Assembly (NCBI GenBank): GCA_031289065.1
Contig: JAITQI010000084.1
Span: 1-41,803, forward strand
Origin: Oscillospiraceae bacterium
GTDB taxonomy: Bacteria > Bacillota > Clostridia > Oscillospirales > UBA929
Direction of reading: 5' to 3'
Length of the DNA stretch: 41,803 bases
Part shown: piece after piece, positions 14,540 to 21,580 of the stretch
Numbering within the stretch: position 1 is the first letter of the stretch
Layout of the letters: each line of letters starts with the position of its first letter
Translations under genes and position numbers: made by a program
The notes under the pieces: generated by a model
What the model was told of the DNA's origin: nothing
Database searches by the model: none
What the model saw: the letters and a program-made list of their open reading frames with translations, nothing else

Positions 14540-15316
14540 GTGACAAGTACTCTTCGCGTGGAAAACCTGCACAAGAGCTTCAAGCTGTCGGCCAAGCGCC
14601 GGAAGCTGGAGCATACGACTGACACGGTGAAGCACGCCGTGCGGGGCCTGTCCTTCACCGCCGGGGCGGGGGAAATCTTCGGGCTGTTGGGCCCCAACGG
14701 GGCGGGCAAAACCACCACCCTGCGCATTCTGGCCACCCTGATGGGGGCCGACCAGGGGGACGTCTTCCTGGACGACCTCAGCGTCGCCCGGGACGCCGCC
14801 GCCGTGCGCCGCCGTCTGGGCTTTCTGACCAGCGAGCTCAAGCTGGAGGAGTTTTTCTCCCCCGACTATCTGTTTACCTTCTTTTCCGACCTGCACGGCG
14901 TGGCCCCCGCCGACCGGGAACAGCGCCGAACCGCGCTGTTCGGACGGTTCGGCATCGACCAGTTCGCCGGGGAAAAGGTGGCCAACCTGTCCACCGGCAT
15001 GAAGCAGAAAATTTCCCTGGTCATCCCCCTGGTGCACGACCCCGACGTGGTCATCTTCGACGAGCCCACCAACGGCCTGGACGTGCTCACCGCCAAGACG
15101 GTGACTGATTTCCTCCAAGAGCTGCGGGGGCAGGGCAAGACCATCATCATCTCCACCCACATTTTCAGCCTGGCGGAAAAGCTCTGCGACCGGGTGGGGG
15201 TCATCCTGGACGGGGAAATGGCCGCCTGCGGCACCCTGCCCGAGATCACCGGCGAACTGTCCCTGGAGGACGCGTTCTTCCAGCTGTACGCCCGGAAAGC
15301 GGGGGTGGCGGTATGA
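14540..15316 (+). CDS. ABC transporter ATP-binding protein (NatA-like)
   Basis: 258 residues. Walker A is GLLGPNGAGKTTT (about residues 49-61), the signature is LSTGMKQK, Walker B is DVVIFDEPT, and the switch His is in IISTHIF. The DRI/ABC-2 exporter type with a short insert after the first strand (LSAKRRKLEHTT) resembles NatA of the NatAB sodium exporter. The GTG start at 14540 has TTAGGAGG about nine bases upstream. It overlaps the permease gene (ATGA). The pair sits between the HATPase and hydrogenase-like genes. The substrate cannot be inferred firmly. Confidence 0.9.
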   Translation: MTSTLRVENLHKSFKLSAKRRKLEHTTDTVKHAVRGLSFTAGAGEIFGLLGPNGAGKTTTLRILATLMGADQGDVFLDDLSVARDAAAVRRRLGFLTSELKLEEFFSPDYLFTFFSDLHGVAPADREQRRTALFGRFGIDQFAGEKVANLSTGMKQKISLVIPLVHDPDVVIFDEPTNGLDVLTAKTVTDFLQELRGQGKTIIISTHIFSLAEKLCDRVGVILDGEMAACGTLPEITGELSLEDAFFQLYARKAGVAV

Positions 15317-16506
15317 AGGGTGTGCTGACCGTTGCGCGAAAGGAATTCGCGCGGTTTTTCGGCGACCGGCGCATGGTGCTGACCGCCCTGATTCTGCCCG
15401 GCCTGATGATCTACGTGCTGTACACCGTCATGGGCTCCGCGCTGACCGACATGATGGAGGCCGACGAGGACTATACGCCGGTGGCCTATGTGATCGCCGC
15501 TCCCGATTCCCTGGCTCCCGCCTTGGAAGCCGTCGGGCTGAACCTCGGCGTGGAACCGGTCTCCCCGGACGACGTGCGGGCGGACATCACCGCCCAAGCA
15601 GTGGATCTGCTCATCGTCTTCCCCGAAAATTTTGACGAGACGGTGGCCGCCCTGGGGGCCGCCGACAGCGATTCGTCCGACCGGCCCGCCGTCCCGAATG
15701 TGGAAATCTATTATAACTCGGCGTCCACCGAGTCGTCGGCCCTGCACGGCCGGGTGACGGCACTACTGGAGGCGTACAAGACCTCGCTGCTGCCCGAATT
15801 GTTCGACGTCAACCGGGAGGGGGTAACCTACGATCAGGTCAGCGAAAAAGACGCCGTGGGCAGTCTGTTGGCCTCCCTGCTGCCTTTGCTACTGCTCGTC
15901 TTCCTGTTTTCCGGCTGTACGGCCCTCGCCCCCGAAGCCATCGCCGGGGAGAAGGAGCGGGGCACCATCGCCACCATCCTGGTCACCCCCCTGCGGCGCG
16001 GCGCGCTGGCCCTAGGCAAGCTGGTGAGTCTGGCGATCATCGCCTTTTTGGCCGGGCTGTCCAGCCTGCTGGGCACCATCCTCTCCCTGCCCAAAATGTT
16101 CGGCGGCGGCGGGGACATGCCGGACATGAACATATACGGCATCGGGGATTACCTGACCCTGGCCGCGGTCGTCCTGTCCACCGTGCTGCTGTTTGTCGCG
16201 CTGATTTCCATCCTGTCGGCCTTCGCCAAAAGCGTCAAGGAGGCCGCCACCATGGTCTCGCCGCTGATGATTGTCGTCATGGTGGTGGGCGTCACCGCCA
16301 TGTTCGGCGGCGGCGCGCAGACCGACCGGGTCTACTACCTCATCCCCACCTACAACAGCGTCCAGGCCATGGTCGGCATCTTCTCCCTGAGCTACGACCC
16401 GATCAATATCCTGCTCACCGTCCTGTCCAACCTGGCTTACGCCGCTCTGGGCGGTTTCCTCCTGACCCGCATGTTCCACAGTGAAAAGATCATCTTTTCC
16501 AAATAG
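15313..16506 (+). CDS. ABC-2 type permease (NatB-like)
   Basis: 397 residues with the NatB/YhaP layout. One N-terminal membrane helix (about residues 20-42, MVLTALILPGLMIYVLYTVM) is followed by a large extracytoplasmic domain (about 45-175). The remaining helices run from about 185 to 390 and include LLASLLPLLLLVFLFSGCTA, the coupling segment GEKERGTIATILVTPLRRG and several further hydrophobic spans. Translation is coupled to the ATPase gene. Members export sodium or, in other branches, antimicrobial compounds; which applies here is open. No terminator lies between it and the hydrogenase-like gene, so read-through is possible. Confidence 0.88.
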   Translation: MKGVLTVARKEFARFFGDRRMVLTALILPGLMIYVLYTVMGSALTDMMEADEDYTPVAYVIAAPDSLAPALEAVGLNLGVEPVSPDDVRADITAQAVDLLIVFPENFDETVAALGAADSDSSDRPAVPNVEIYYNSASTESSALHGRVTALLEAYKTSLLPELFDVNREGVTYDQVSEKDAVGSLLASLLPLLLLVFLFSGCTALAPEAIAGEKERGTIATILVTPLRRGALALGKLVSLAIIAFLAGLSSLLGTILSLPKMFGGGGDMPDMNIYGIGDYLTLAAVVLSTVLLFVALISILSAFAKSVKEAATMVSPLMIVVMVVGVTAMFGGGAQTDRVYYLIPTYNSVQAMVGIFSLSYDPINILLTVLSNLAYAALGGFLLTRMFHSEKIIFSK

Positions 16507-16559
16507 CGTCTCTCTGTCGGGCAGACTCAAGATTCACCATAGCAAGGGGCCAATTCGCC

Positions 16560-17870
16560 ATGAATCACAGCGTCACCCTGATCCGCGACAAATGCAAGGG
16601 CTGCACCACCTGCATCAAGCATTGCCCCACCGAGGCCATTCGGGTGCGGCGGGGCAAGGCCATCATTGTGGCCGAGAGGTGTATCGACTGTGGCCAGTGT
16701 ATCCGGGTCTGTCCTCACCACGCCAAGCGGGCGGTGTGCGACGGCTTGGATCGCCTGTCCGAGTTTGATTATACGGTGGCCCTGCCCGCGCCGTCCCTCT
16801 ATGGGCAGTTCCACAATTTGGACGATGTGAACATCGTGCTGGCCGCCCTTCTCGACATTGGGTTTGACGCCGTGTTCGAGGTGGCCCGGGCCGCCGAGAT
16901 CATCTCCGACATGACCCGGCAGGAGATGGGCACCCCCGGGGCCCTGCCCCGGCCGGTCATTTCCAGCGCCTGCCCGGCCTCGGTGCGGCTGATCTGCCAG
17001 CGGTTCCCCGGCCTGATGGCCAATGTGCTGCCCTTTATGGCCCCGGTGGAGCTGGCGTCGGTGCTGGCCCGGCGGGAGGCCATGAACAAGACCGGCCTGT
17101 CCCCCGAGCGCATCGGGGTGTTTTTCCTCACCCCCTGCCCGGCCAAGGCCACCGCCGTGCGCAACCCCATTGGGCTGGCCGCGCCGGTTATCGACGGGGC
17201 GATCGCCCTGTCGGAGCTCTATCTGCACCTGCTGCCCGTCATGAAAAAACGCCCCGACCTGCCCGACCTGGCCACCGCCGGGCTGATGGGCCTGGGCTGG
17301 GCGGTTTCGGGCGGGGAGAGCGCCGCGCTGCTGGGGGAGAGCTATCTGGCGGTGGACGGCATTGAAAATGTCATCCAGGTGCTGGAAGACATCGAGGACG
17401 GCAAGCTGCCCGAGGTGGAGTTTTTGGAGCTGTCCGCCTGCACCCAGGGCTGTGTGGGAGGCTGCCTGACGGTGGAAAATCCCTTCGCCGCCAAGGCCCG
17501 GATGAAACGGCTGATGAAGTTCCTGCCGGTCTCCCGGAACAAGGTGGGCCCCGGGGACAAGCCCCTGGCCTCCTGGGGGGCCTTCCTGTCCCACACCCCG
17601 GTCTTCCGTCTCGACGCCGACATGCAGGCCGCCCTGGAAAAACAGGCCCGCATCGAGGCCCTGGCCGCCCAACTGCCCGGGCTGGACTGTTCCTCCTGCG
17701 GCGCGCCCTCCTGCCGGAGCCTGGCGGAGGATGTGGTGCTGGGGTTCGCGTCGGAGGAGGATTGTATCTTCCGTATGCGGGAGCGGGTCATGTACCTGTC
17801 CGGCGACGGCGACGCGGAACAGTTTTTGCCGCCGCCGTTTCGGCGGGACCCGGGGGCGGGAGACAATTGA
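16560..17870 (+). CDS. [FeFe]-hydrogenase-like protein (putative sensory type) with extra Fe-S domains
   Basis: 436 residues. Two 4Fe-4S motifs open the protein: Cys12/15/18/22 and Cys41/44/47/51. The hydrogenase large-subunit domain follows. L1 reads SSACPAS, keeping the cluster ligand Cys138 but with Ala137 where catalytic enzymes have the proton-relay Cys. L2 reads TPCPAKATA (Cys193 and Lys196 kept, the following Glu lost). L3 reads ELSACTQGCVGGC (Cys294, Cys298). A C-terminal 4Fe-4S domain of the PF04060 type has Cys377/380/385/402. Loss of the relay Cys with retention of the four H-cluster ligands is the pattern known for sensory (HydS-like) [FeFe] hydrogenases, so slow turnover and redox/H2 sensing are inferred. 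The neighbours are regulatory, with no maturases or diaphorase subunits. Confidence 0.85.
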   Translation: MNHSVTLIRDKCKGCTTCIKHCPTEAIRVRRGKAIIVAERCIDCGQCIRVCPHHAKRAVCDGLDRLSEFDYTVALPAPSLYGQFHNLDDVNIVLAALLDIGFDAVFEVARAAEIISDMTRQEMGTPGALPRPVISSACPASVRLICQRFPGLMANVLPFMAPVELASVLARREAMNKTGLSPERIGVFFLTPCPAKATAVRNPIGLAAPVIDGAIALSELYLHLLPVMKKRPDLPDLATAGLMGLGWAVSGGESAALLGESYLAVDGIENVIQVLEDIEDGKLPEVEFLELSACTQGCVGGCLTVENPFAAKARMKRLMKFLPVSRNKVGPGDKPLASWGAFLSHTPVFRLDADMQAALEKQARIEALAAQLPGLDCSSCGAPSCRSLAEDVVLGFASEEDCIFRMRERVMYLSGDGDAEQFLPPPFRRDPGAGDN

Positions 17871-17935
17871 CAATTGTCAATTAAGAATTAGAAATTATCG
17901 CGCTGGGGCGCGATTCCGCAATTTTTCATTCTTGT
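17866..17935. repeat. Dispersed inverted-repeat element, reduced copy
   Basis: AAGAATTAGAAATT (17883-17896), hairpin ATCGCGC-TGGG-GCGCGAT (17897-17914), then TCCGCAATTTTTCATTCTT (17915-17933). It lacks the second hairpin of the full element. A small palindrome, ACAATTGACAATTGTCAATT, precedes it. Confidence 0.75.
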
Positions 17936-17967
17936 TTTTCCACATTAGCCACAGGGAAGGTGTTTTT

Positions 17968-18321
17968 TTGGGGGCGTTTGTTGTTTCTGCGTTGGCTGGG
18001 GCGTTGGGGCTGACGGTGTATGGCGGGTCGGAGGAGGCTTTGGGCCGGGCGGTGACCGGGGGGTACGCGGGGGATCTGCTCAGCTGGGTGATGGGCCGGG
18101 CCCCGGGCGGAGCGGCCTGGGTGACCATCATGTCCAACGTGAACGTGGCCGCCGTGGCGGTCATGGCCGATTTGCCCTGCGTCGTTCTGGCGGAGGGGGT
18201 TGCGCCCGACGAGGCCCTCCAGGCGCGGGCGTTGCGGGAAAACGTCGCCCTGCTGGGGTCCCCTTTGGGGACGTATGAGCTGTGCCACAGGCTTCACGGA
18301 CTGCTGACCGAGGGAGGCTGA
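17968..18321 (+). CDS. DRTGG-domain protein (second copy)
   Basis: 117 residues. The core reads GGYAGDLLSWVMGRAPGGAAW, MSNVNVAAVAVMADLPCVVL and the closing LLGSPLGTYELCHRLHGLL, matching the DRTGG proteins that accompany [FeFe]-hydrogenase-like genes. There is no ATG in a suitable place. The TTG at 17968 has AGGGAAGG seven bases upstream and is taken as the start. It differs from the first copy mainly in the middle strand (GDLLSWVMGR in place of GSDLMSDVLAFV), so the two may bind different partners. The PHP gene follows within a few bases. Confidence 0.8.
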   Translation: MGAFVVSALAGALGLTVYGGSEEALGRAVTGGYAGDLLSWVMGRAPGGAAWVTIMSNVNVAAVAVMADLPCVVLAEGVAPDEALQARALRENVALLGSPLGTYELCHRLHGLLTEGG

Positions 18322-18326
18322 CCGCC

Positions 18327-19049
18327 GTGACGCCGCTGTATTACGATTTGCACCTGCACTCCTGTCTGTCCCCCTGCGGCGACGAGGAGATGGCCCCCGG
18401 CAACATCGCCGGTATGGCGGCCCTGTGCGGACTGCAAGCCGTCGCCCTGTCCGACCACAACACCTGCGGCAACTGCGCCCCTTTTCTGGCGGCCGCCCGG
18501 GCCGTCGGCCTCATCGCCTTACCCGGCATGGAGCTGACCACCCGGGAAGAGGTGCATGTGCTCTGCCTGTTCCCCGGTCTGCCCGAAGCGGAGGCCTTCG
18601 CGGCCTATGTGTACGCCCGATTGCCCGACATCCCCAACGACGAGGCGGTGTTCGGCCCCCAGCTGTTCACGGGGGACGGGGACGCGCCCCAGGGCCGGGA
18701 ACCCCGGCTTCTCCTCTCGGCCGCCGATGTCGGCCTCTATGACACGGCGGCGCTGGTTCGGGCCCACGGCGGTCTGGCCATCCCCGCCCACATCGACCGG
18801 CCCTCCTTCTCCCTGCTGGCCAACCTGGGTTTTTACGACCCGGCCATGAATTTTCCCGTCATGGAACTGTCCCACCGGGCGGACGAAACCGCCCTGCGGG
18901 CGGCCCACCCCGAACTGGAGGGCGTGCGCTTTATCCGCAACTCCGACGCCCATCGCCTGGAGGACATCCGGGACGCGCAAAACGCCCTCCACGTTGGCGT
19001 TCCCACAGCGGAAGGGGTGTTGGGGGCGTTGGGATTAAGTAAGAATTAA
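18327..19049 (+). CDS. PHP-domain metal-dependent phosphoesterase
   Basis: 240 residues. The metal-binding motifs of the PHP family are present: DLHLHSCLSPCGD (His-x-His), ALSDHNTCGN, GMELTTREEVHVL (Glu), IPAHIDRPSF and the closing RNSDAHRLEDI. Such proteins hydrolyse phosphoesters, for example 3',5'-nucleoside bisphosphates or short oligonucleotides, using two or three metals. The start is a GTG at 18327 with GGAGG nine bases upstream, only five bases after the DRTGG stop. In this cassette it may make or remove a nucleotide signal; that is inference from gene order. Confidence 0.88.
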   Translation: MTPLYYDLHLHSCLSPCGDEEMAPGNIAGMAALCGLQAVALSDHNTCGNCAPFLAAARAVGLIALPGMELTTREEVHVLCLFPGLPEAEAFAAYVYARLPDIPNDEAVFGPQLFTGDGDAPQGREPRLLLSAADVGLYDTAALVRAHGGLAIPAHIDRPSFSLLANLGFYDPAMNFPVMELSHRADETALRAAHPELEGVRFIRNSDAHRLEDIRDAQNALHVGVPTAEGVLGALGLSKN

Positions 19050-19107
19050 GAATGAAGAATTAAAAATTGCGGTGCCGCTGCGCGGCTCCGAAATTTTTTC
19101 AGTCTTC
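19043..19107. repeat. Dispersed inverted-repeat element, one-hairpin copy
   Basis: Left arm 19055-19072, hairpin GCCGCTGCGCGGC (19074-19086), right arm TCCGAAATTTTTTCAGTCTT (19087-19106). The second hairpin is absent. It starts at the PHP stop codon. Confidence 0.75.
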
Positions 19108-19155
19108 ATTCATCGGCATGCGTCCGCATTTGCTACAATGCCCGTTGGAGGTTTT

Positions 19156-19443
19156 ATGGCTATCAGACGAAAAAAGGTACCGCCGCCTCGGGAGGCGGTG
19201 GCGTTGCAGTATGACAAGGATCGGGACGCCGCGCCGCGGGTGGTGGCGGCCGGACGGGGCGCGACGGCGGAGCGCATTGTCTCCAAAGCCGAGGAGAGCG
19301 GCGTTCCCATTCACATGGATCCCGAACTGGCTCACACGCTCAATTTGCTGTCCATGGGCCAGGAAATCCCCGCGGAACTGTATCTGATCGTGGCCCAGGT
19401 GTTACTGTTCGTCACCGACATCGACGCGAAAATCGGGCGGTGA
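19156..19443 (+). CDS. Stand-alone FlhB C-terminal domain protein (YlqH/FlhX-like)
   Basis: 95 residues. The segment AVALQYDKDRDAAPRVVAAG, then SKAEESGVPIHMDPELAHTL and IPAELYLIVAQVLLFV, matches the cytoplasmic C-terminal domain of FlhB/YscU export switch proteins, with no membrane part. The family starts exactly where the autocleavage NPTH motif would be; here that site reads PPPREAVAL, so it corresponds to the cleaved product. Bacillus YlqH is such a stand-alone protein. The start ATG 19156 has GGAGG at 19146-19150. A role in substrate switching of the flagellar export gate is possible. cheV is the only other motility gene in the window. Confidence 0.85.
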   Translation: MAIRRKKVPPPREAVALQYDKDRDAAPRVVAAGRGATAERIVSKAEESGVPIHMDPELAHTLNLLSMGQEIPAELYLIVAQVLLFVTDIDAKIGR

Positions 19444-19462
19444 ACGGGGGGTACCCTCAAAC

Positions 19463-19516
19463 AACCGACAAAAGAGGCGGCGCAGCTTTGCTGCGCCGCC
19501 TCTTTTGTCGGTTTCG
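19463..19516. terminator. Strong bidirectional terminator
   Basis: 23-bp perfect inverted repeat (19463-19485 with 19491-19513, loop CTTTG) with AAAAGAGGCGGCG and CGCCGCCTCTTTT inside it. It lies between the convergent YlqH-like and abrB-like genes. Confidence 0.9.
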
Positions 19517-19524
19517 GGGGAACG

Positions 19525-19773
19525 TCAGGGCTTGGCTTGGCCAATTTCCTTGGCGCAGGCGGGGCAAATGTTTTTGCCCTTGAAGTCGAAGACGTTTCTG
19601 TCGTTGCCACAGAAAGTGCAGGAGGGCTCATATTTGCGCAAGATGATGGACGGCCCTTCCACATAGATTTCCAAGGGGTCTTTCTCTGAAATATCCAATG
19701 TCCGACGCAGTTCGATGGGCAGGACGACCCGCCCCAACTCGTCCACTTTTCTGACGATACCTGTGGATTTCAT
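19525..19773 (-). CDS. AbrB/MazE/SpoVT-type regulator with zinc ribbon
   Basis: 82 residues. The N-terminal swapped-hairpin DNA-binding domain is clear: KSTGIVRKVDELGRVVLPIE, then LRRTLDISEKDPLEIYVEG. A CxxC...CPAC ribbon follows (CTFCGND...NICPACAKEIG), in place of the C-terminal multimerisation region of Bacillus AbrB. This shortened, metal-binding form is common in Clostridia and is thought to be a global transition-state-type regulator. GGAGGT lies eight bases before the ATG. The promoter upstream carries a perfect dyad in its spacer, so autoregulation is possible. Confidence 0.9.
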   Translation of the reverse strand: MKSTGIVRKVDELGRVVLPIELRRTLDISEKDPLEIYVEGPSIILRKYEPSCTFCGNDRNVFDFKGKNICPACAKEIGQAKP

Positions 19774-19802
19774 CCGATTTTACCTCCATTCCGTTCTTGA
19801 AA

Positions 19803-19830
19803 ATTGTACGCCAATGCCTTGGCGCGTCAA
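19803..19830 (-). promoter_or_regulatory. abrB-like promoter with spacer dyad
   Basis: Leftward TTGACG (19825-19830), 16-bp spacer, TACAAT (19803-19808). The spacer is itself CGCCAA-GGCA-TTGGCG on the minus strand, an exact 6-bp dyad filling the space between the two boxes. Confidence 0.75.
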
Positions 19831-19853
19831 AACCCGGGTTGCGGGTTTTTTTG
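19830..19853. terminator. Short GC hairpin with T tract
   Basis: AAACCCG (19830-19836), loop GGTTG, CGGGTTT (19842-19848), TTTTG on the plus strand. On the minus strand the hairpin is followed by TG after its own TTT, so termination may be possible both ways. No plus-strand gene precedes it. It could end a leftward transcript from the promoter at 20145-20174. Confidence 0.55.
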
Positions 19854-20144
19854 TTTGGATGCACATGATGTCTCCCGCGTCAAATCCGGGCGGAACCGCC
19901 TCACTTTCGACCTCGTCGCGTTACTACGCGAAAGCGTTTCCGTTTCCGCCAGGGTGCGCCCCGCCCGGTGGCCACAGACGGCGCCTACTCCGCCTTGCCG
20001 TGGGTGAAGGGCTGCCGATACCGGTCTTTGACGGCGGTTATTCGAGGGGCAAACCGCCTCGCCGGAAAGACACGGGCTCGGGCCAAGATGTCGAGATAGC
20101 TTGAAATTGCTTGGGTTTTTGCGATATTTCACCTTTGCATTAAT
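19854..20144 (-). ncRNA. Possible leftward non-coding transcript, about 300 nt
   Basis: The gap between the abrB-like gene and spmA (19774-20296) has no convincing gene. A good leftward promoter (20145-20174) and a hairpin terminator (19830-19853) bracket this stretch. Internal complementarity is visible, for example CGCTTTCGCGTAGTAACGCG and GGCGGTTCCGCC. A 101-codon frame (19827-20132, GTG start) exists but has no recognisable domain, is Arg/Ser-rich and lacks a proper Shine-Dalgarno. It matches no RNA family known to me. It may instead be the long leader of the abrB-like gene. Confidence 0.35.
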
Positions 20145-20174
20145 ATCATATCACAGGGCGTCAGAATTTGTCAA
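20145..20174 (-). promoter_or_regulatory. Leftward sigma-A promoter
   Basis: TTGACA (20169-20174), 18-bp spacer, TATGAT (20145-20150) on the minus strand, with no gene start within 370 bp downstream. Confidence 0.65.
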
Positions 20175-20258
20175 GAAAAATGCAATATTTTGGGAAGGGA
20201 ACTTGTGGGGCGGGGGAGCCCTATGAAAATCAGGGGCGTCTAACCGTCCGCCTGTCCC

Positions 20259-20266
20259 CATACACT
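20259..20266 (+). promoter_or_regulatory. Candidate sigma-E -10 box for spmAB
   Basis: CATACACT matches the sigma-E -10 consensus CATACANT, 31 bp before the spmA start. The -35 region (around GTCTAA, 20238-20243) is a poor match. In Bacillus subtilis spmA is sigma-E dependent, which supports it. Confidence 0.4.
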
Positions 20267-20296
20267 GTAACAGATTGTGATTTGCGGAGGGGGCGC

Positions 20297-20884
20297 GTGG
20301 GGATGGTACTGTCCTGGGTGTGGCTGGGGATGGCGGCGGTGTCGGTGGTGTTTGGTTTGCTCACCGGGCGGATCGAGGCGGTGTCCCGGGGGGCGCTGGA
20401 AGGGGCGGGGGCGGCGGTGCAGCTGTGTATCGCCATGGCGGGGGTGCTCTGCCTGTGGAGCGGGATCATGGAGGTCATGCGGCGGTGCGGTTTGGCGGGG
20501 GGGCTGGCCCGGCTGCTCCGGGGGCCGCTGGGCCTGCTGTTCCCCGGCGCCCGGGGGGACGGAGAGGCGATGGAGGCCCTTTCGGCCAACGTTTCGGCCA
20601 ACCTCCTGGGGCTGGGCAACGCCGCCACCCCGTTGGGCCTGAGGGCCGCCCGCCGGCTGCACACCCTGTCCGGCGGCGGCCGGTCGGCGTCCAACGATCT
20701 GTGTATGCTGGTGGTGCTCAACACCGCCTCCCTCCAGCTCGTCCCGGCCACGGTGGCGGGGGTGCGGACGGCGGCGGGTTCGGCCGCCCCCTTTGACATT
20801 CTGCCCGCCGTCTGGGTGACCTCGGTCTGCTCGGTGCTGGTGGGGGTGCTGGCGGCCAAATTGCTGTCCCGGACGTGGAGGTGA
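20297..20884 (+). CDS. spmA: Spore maturation protein A
   Basis: 195 residues with a gate (nucleoside-recognition) domain. Helices are visible as MVLSWVWLGMAAVSVVFGLL, GAAVQLCIAMAGVLCLWSGI and the C-terminal VWVTSVCSVLVGVLAA. The conserved LSANVSANLLGLGNAATPLG and SLQLVPATV motifs are those of SpmA. SpmA and SpmB are required for core dehydration and heat resistance of spores in Bacillus and Clostridium, and may form a transporter in the forespore membranes. GTG 20297 is chosen because GGAGG (20286-20290) is six bases upstream; ATG 20303 is the alternative. spmB follows four bases later. Confidence 0.92.
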   Translation: MGMVLSWVWLGMAAVSVVFGLLTGRIEAVSRGALEGAGAAVQLCIAMAGVLCLWSGIMEVMRRCGLAGGLARLLRGPLGLLFPGARGDGEAMEALSANVSANLLGLGNAATPLGLRAARRLHTLSGGGRSASNDLCMLVVLNTASLQLVPATVAGVRTAAGSAAPFDILPAVWVTSVCSVLVGVLAAKLLSRTWR

Positions 20885-20888
20885 GGCG

Positions 20889-21404
20889 GTGAACAGTCTG
20901 CTGGCCGCCGTGGTGCCCCTCATTTTGGTGGGGGTGCCCGGCTGGGCCGCCCTGCGGGGCGCCGACGTCTTCAAAGCCCTCACCGACGGGGCCGCCCAGG
21001 GCCTGTCCCTGTTCAAAACCCTGGCCCCCACCCTGGTGGCGCTGATGACCGGCATCACCATGCTCCGCGCCTCCGGGGCGCTGGACGCGGCGGCCCAGCT
21101 GCTGCGCCCCCTGACCGCCGCCCTGGGCATCCCCGCCGAATGCACACCCCTGCTGCTGCTGCGCCCGGTTTCGGGCAGCGGGGCGCTGGCGGTGGGGGCG
21201 GAGATCATGAAAAATTTCGGCGCGGACTCCCTGGTGGGTCGGACGGCGGCGGTCATGCTGGGCTCCTCGGAGACCACGTTTTACACCATAGGGGTCTATT
21301 TCGGGGCCACCGGCGTCGCCCGGGGGCGTCATGTTTTGGTCTGCGCCCTGCTGGCGGATTTGACCGTCTTTTTGGTGGCGGGATGGGCGGCGAGGGTACT
21401 GTAA
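20889..21404 (+). CDS. spmB: Spore maturation protein B
   Basis: 171 residues, the partner gate-domain membrane protein. It shows SpmB motifs: FKTLAPTLVALMTGITMLRA, the LLRPVSGSGALAVGAEI stretch, and MLGSSETTFYTIGVYFG. Hydrophobic helices lie at about 5-25, 45-65, 130-150 and 150-170. The GTG start at 20889 has GGAGGTGA upstream, within the end of spmA, so the two form one operon. The function is as for SpmA: spore core dehydration. Confidence 0.92.
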   Translation: MNSLLAAVVPLILVGVPGWAALRGADVFKALTDGAAQGLSLFKTLAPTLVALMTGITMLRASGALDAAAQLLRPLTAALGIPAECTPLLLLRPVSGSGALAVGAEIMKNFGADSLVGRTAAVMLGSSETTFYTIGVYFGATGVARGRHVLVCALLADLTVFLVAGWAARVL

Positions 21405-21416
21405 GCAGGAAGTAGC

Positions 21417-21445
21417 AATTAAAAATTGCGGAGCCGCTGCGCGGC
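21417..21445. repeat. Dispersed inverted-repeat element, half copy
   Basis: AATTAAAAATTGCGGA followed by hairpin GCCGCTGCGCGGC (21433-21445). The right arm and second hairpin are missing. Confidence 0.65.
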
Positions 21446-21523
21446 GTTGGATTTTGGGGTTCGGGTTTTTAGTGCTGTCCAGTTGATGGTGGGGACGAGT
21501 GATTTCTTCGGGGCAAAATATAT

Positions 21524-21552
21524 TTGCTCCGGGGGCGAAAAGATGGTACAAT
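21524..21552 (+). promoter_or_regulatory. Promoter for PLP synthase gene
   Basis: TTGCTC (21524-21529), 17-bp spacer, TACAAT (21547-21552), with the Shine-Dalgarno 13 bp further on. Confidence 0.65.
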
Positions 21553-21580
21553 ATCGGTGGTAATAAAGGAGATGAGAAGA

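Noticed and set aside
19827..20132. 101-residue leftward protein
   Set aside because: No domain, Arg/Ser/Pro-rich composition, no proper Shine-Dalgarno, and the frame ends within the T-tailed hairpin. Kept only as a possible RNA.
20175..20296. Riboswitch upstream of spmA
   Set aside because: The GC-rich stretch (GGGAAGGGAACTTGTGGGG) looked superficially cobalamin-like, but no conserved core such as the B12 box was found.
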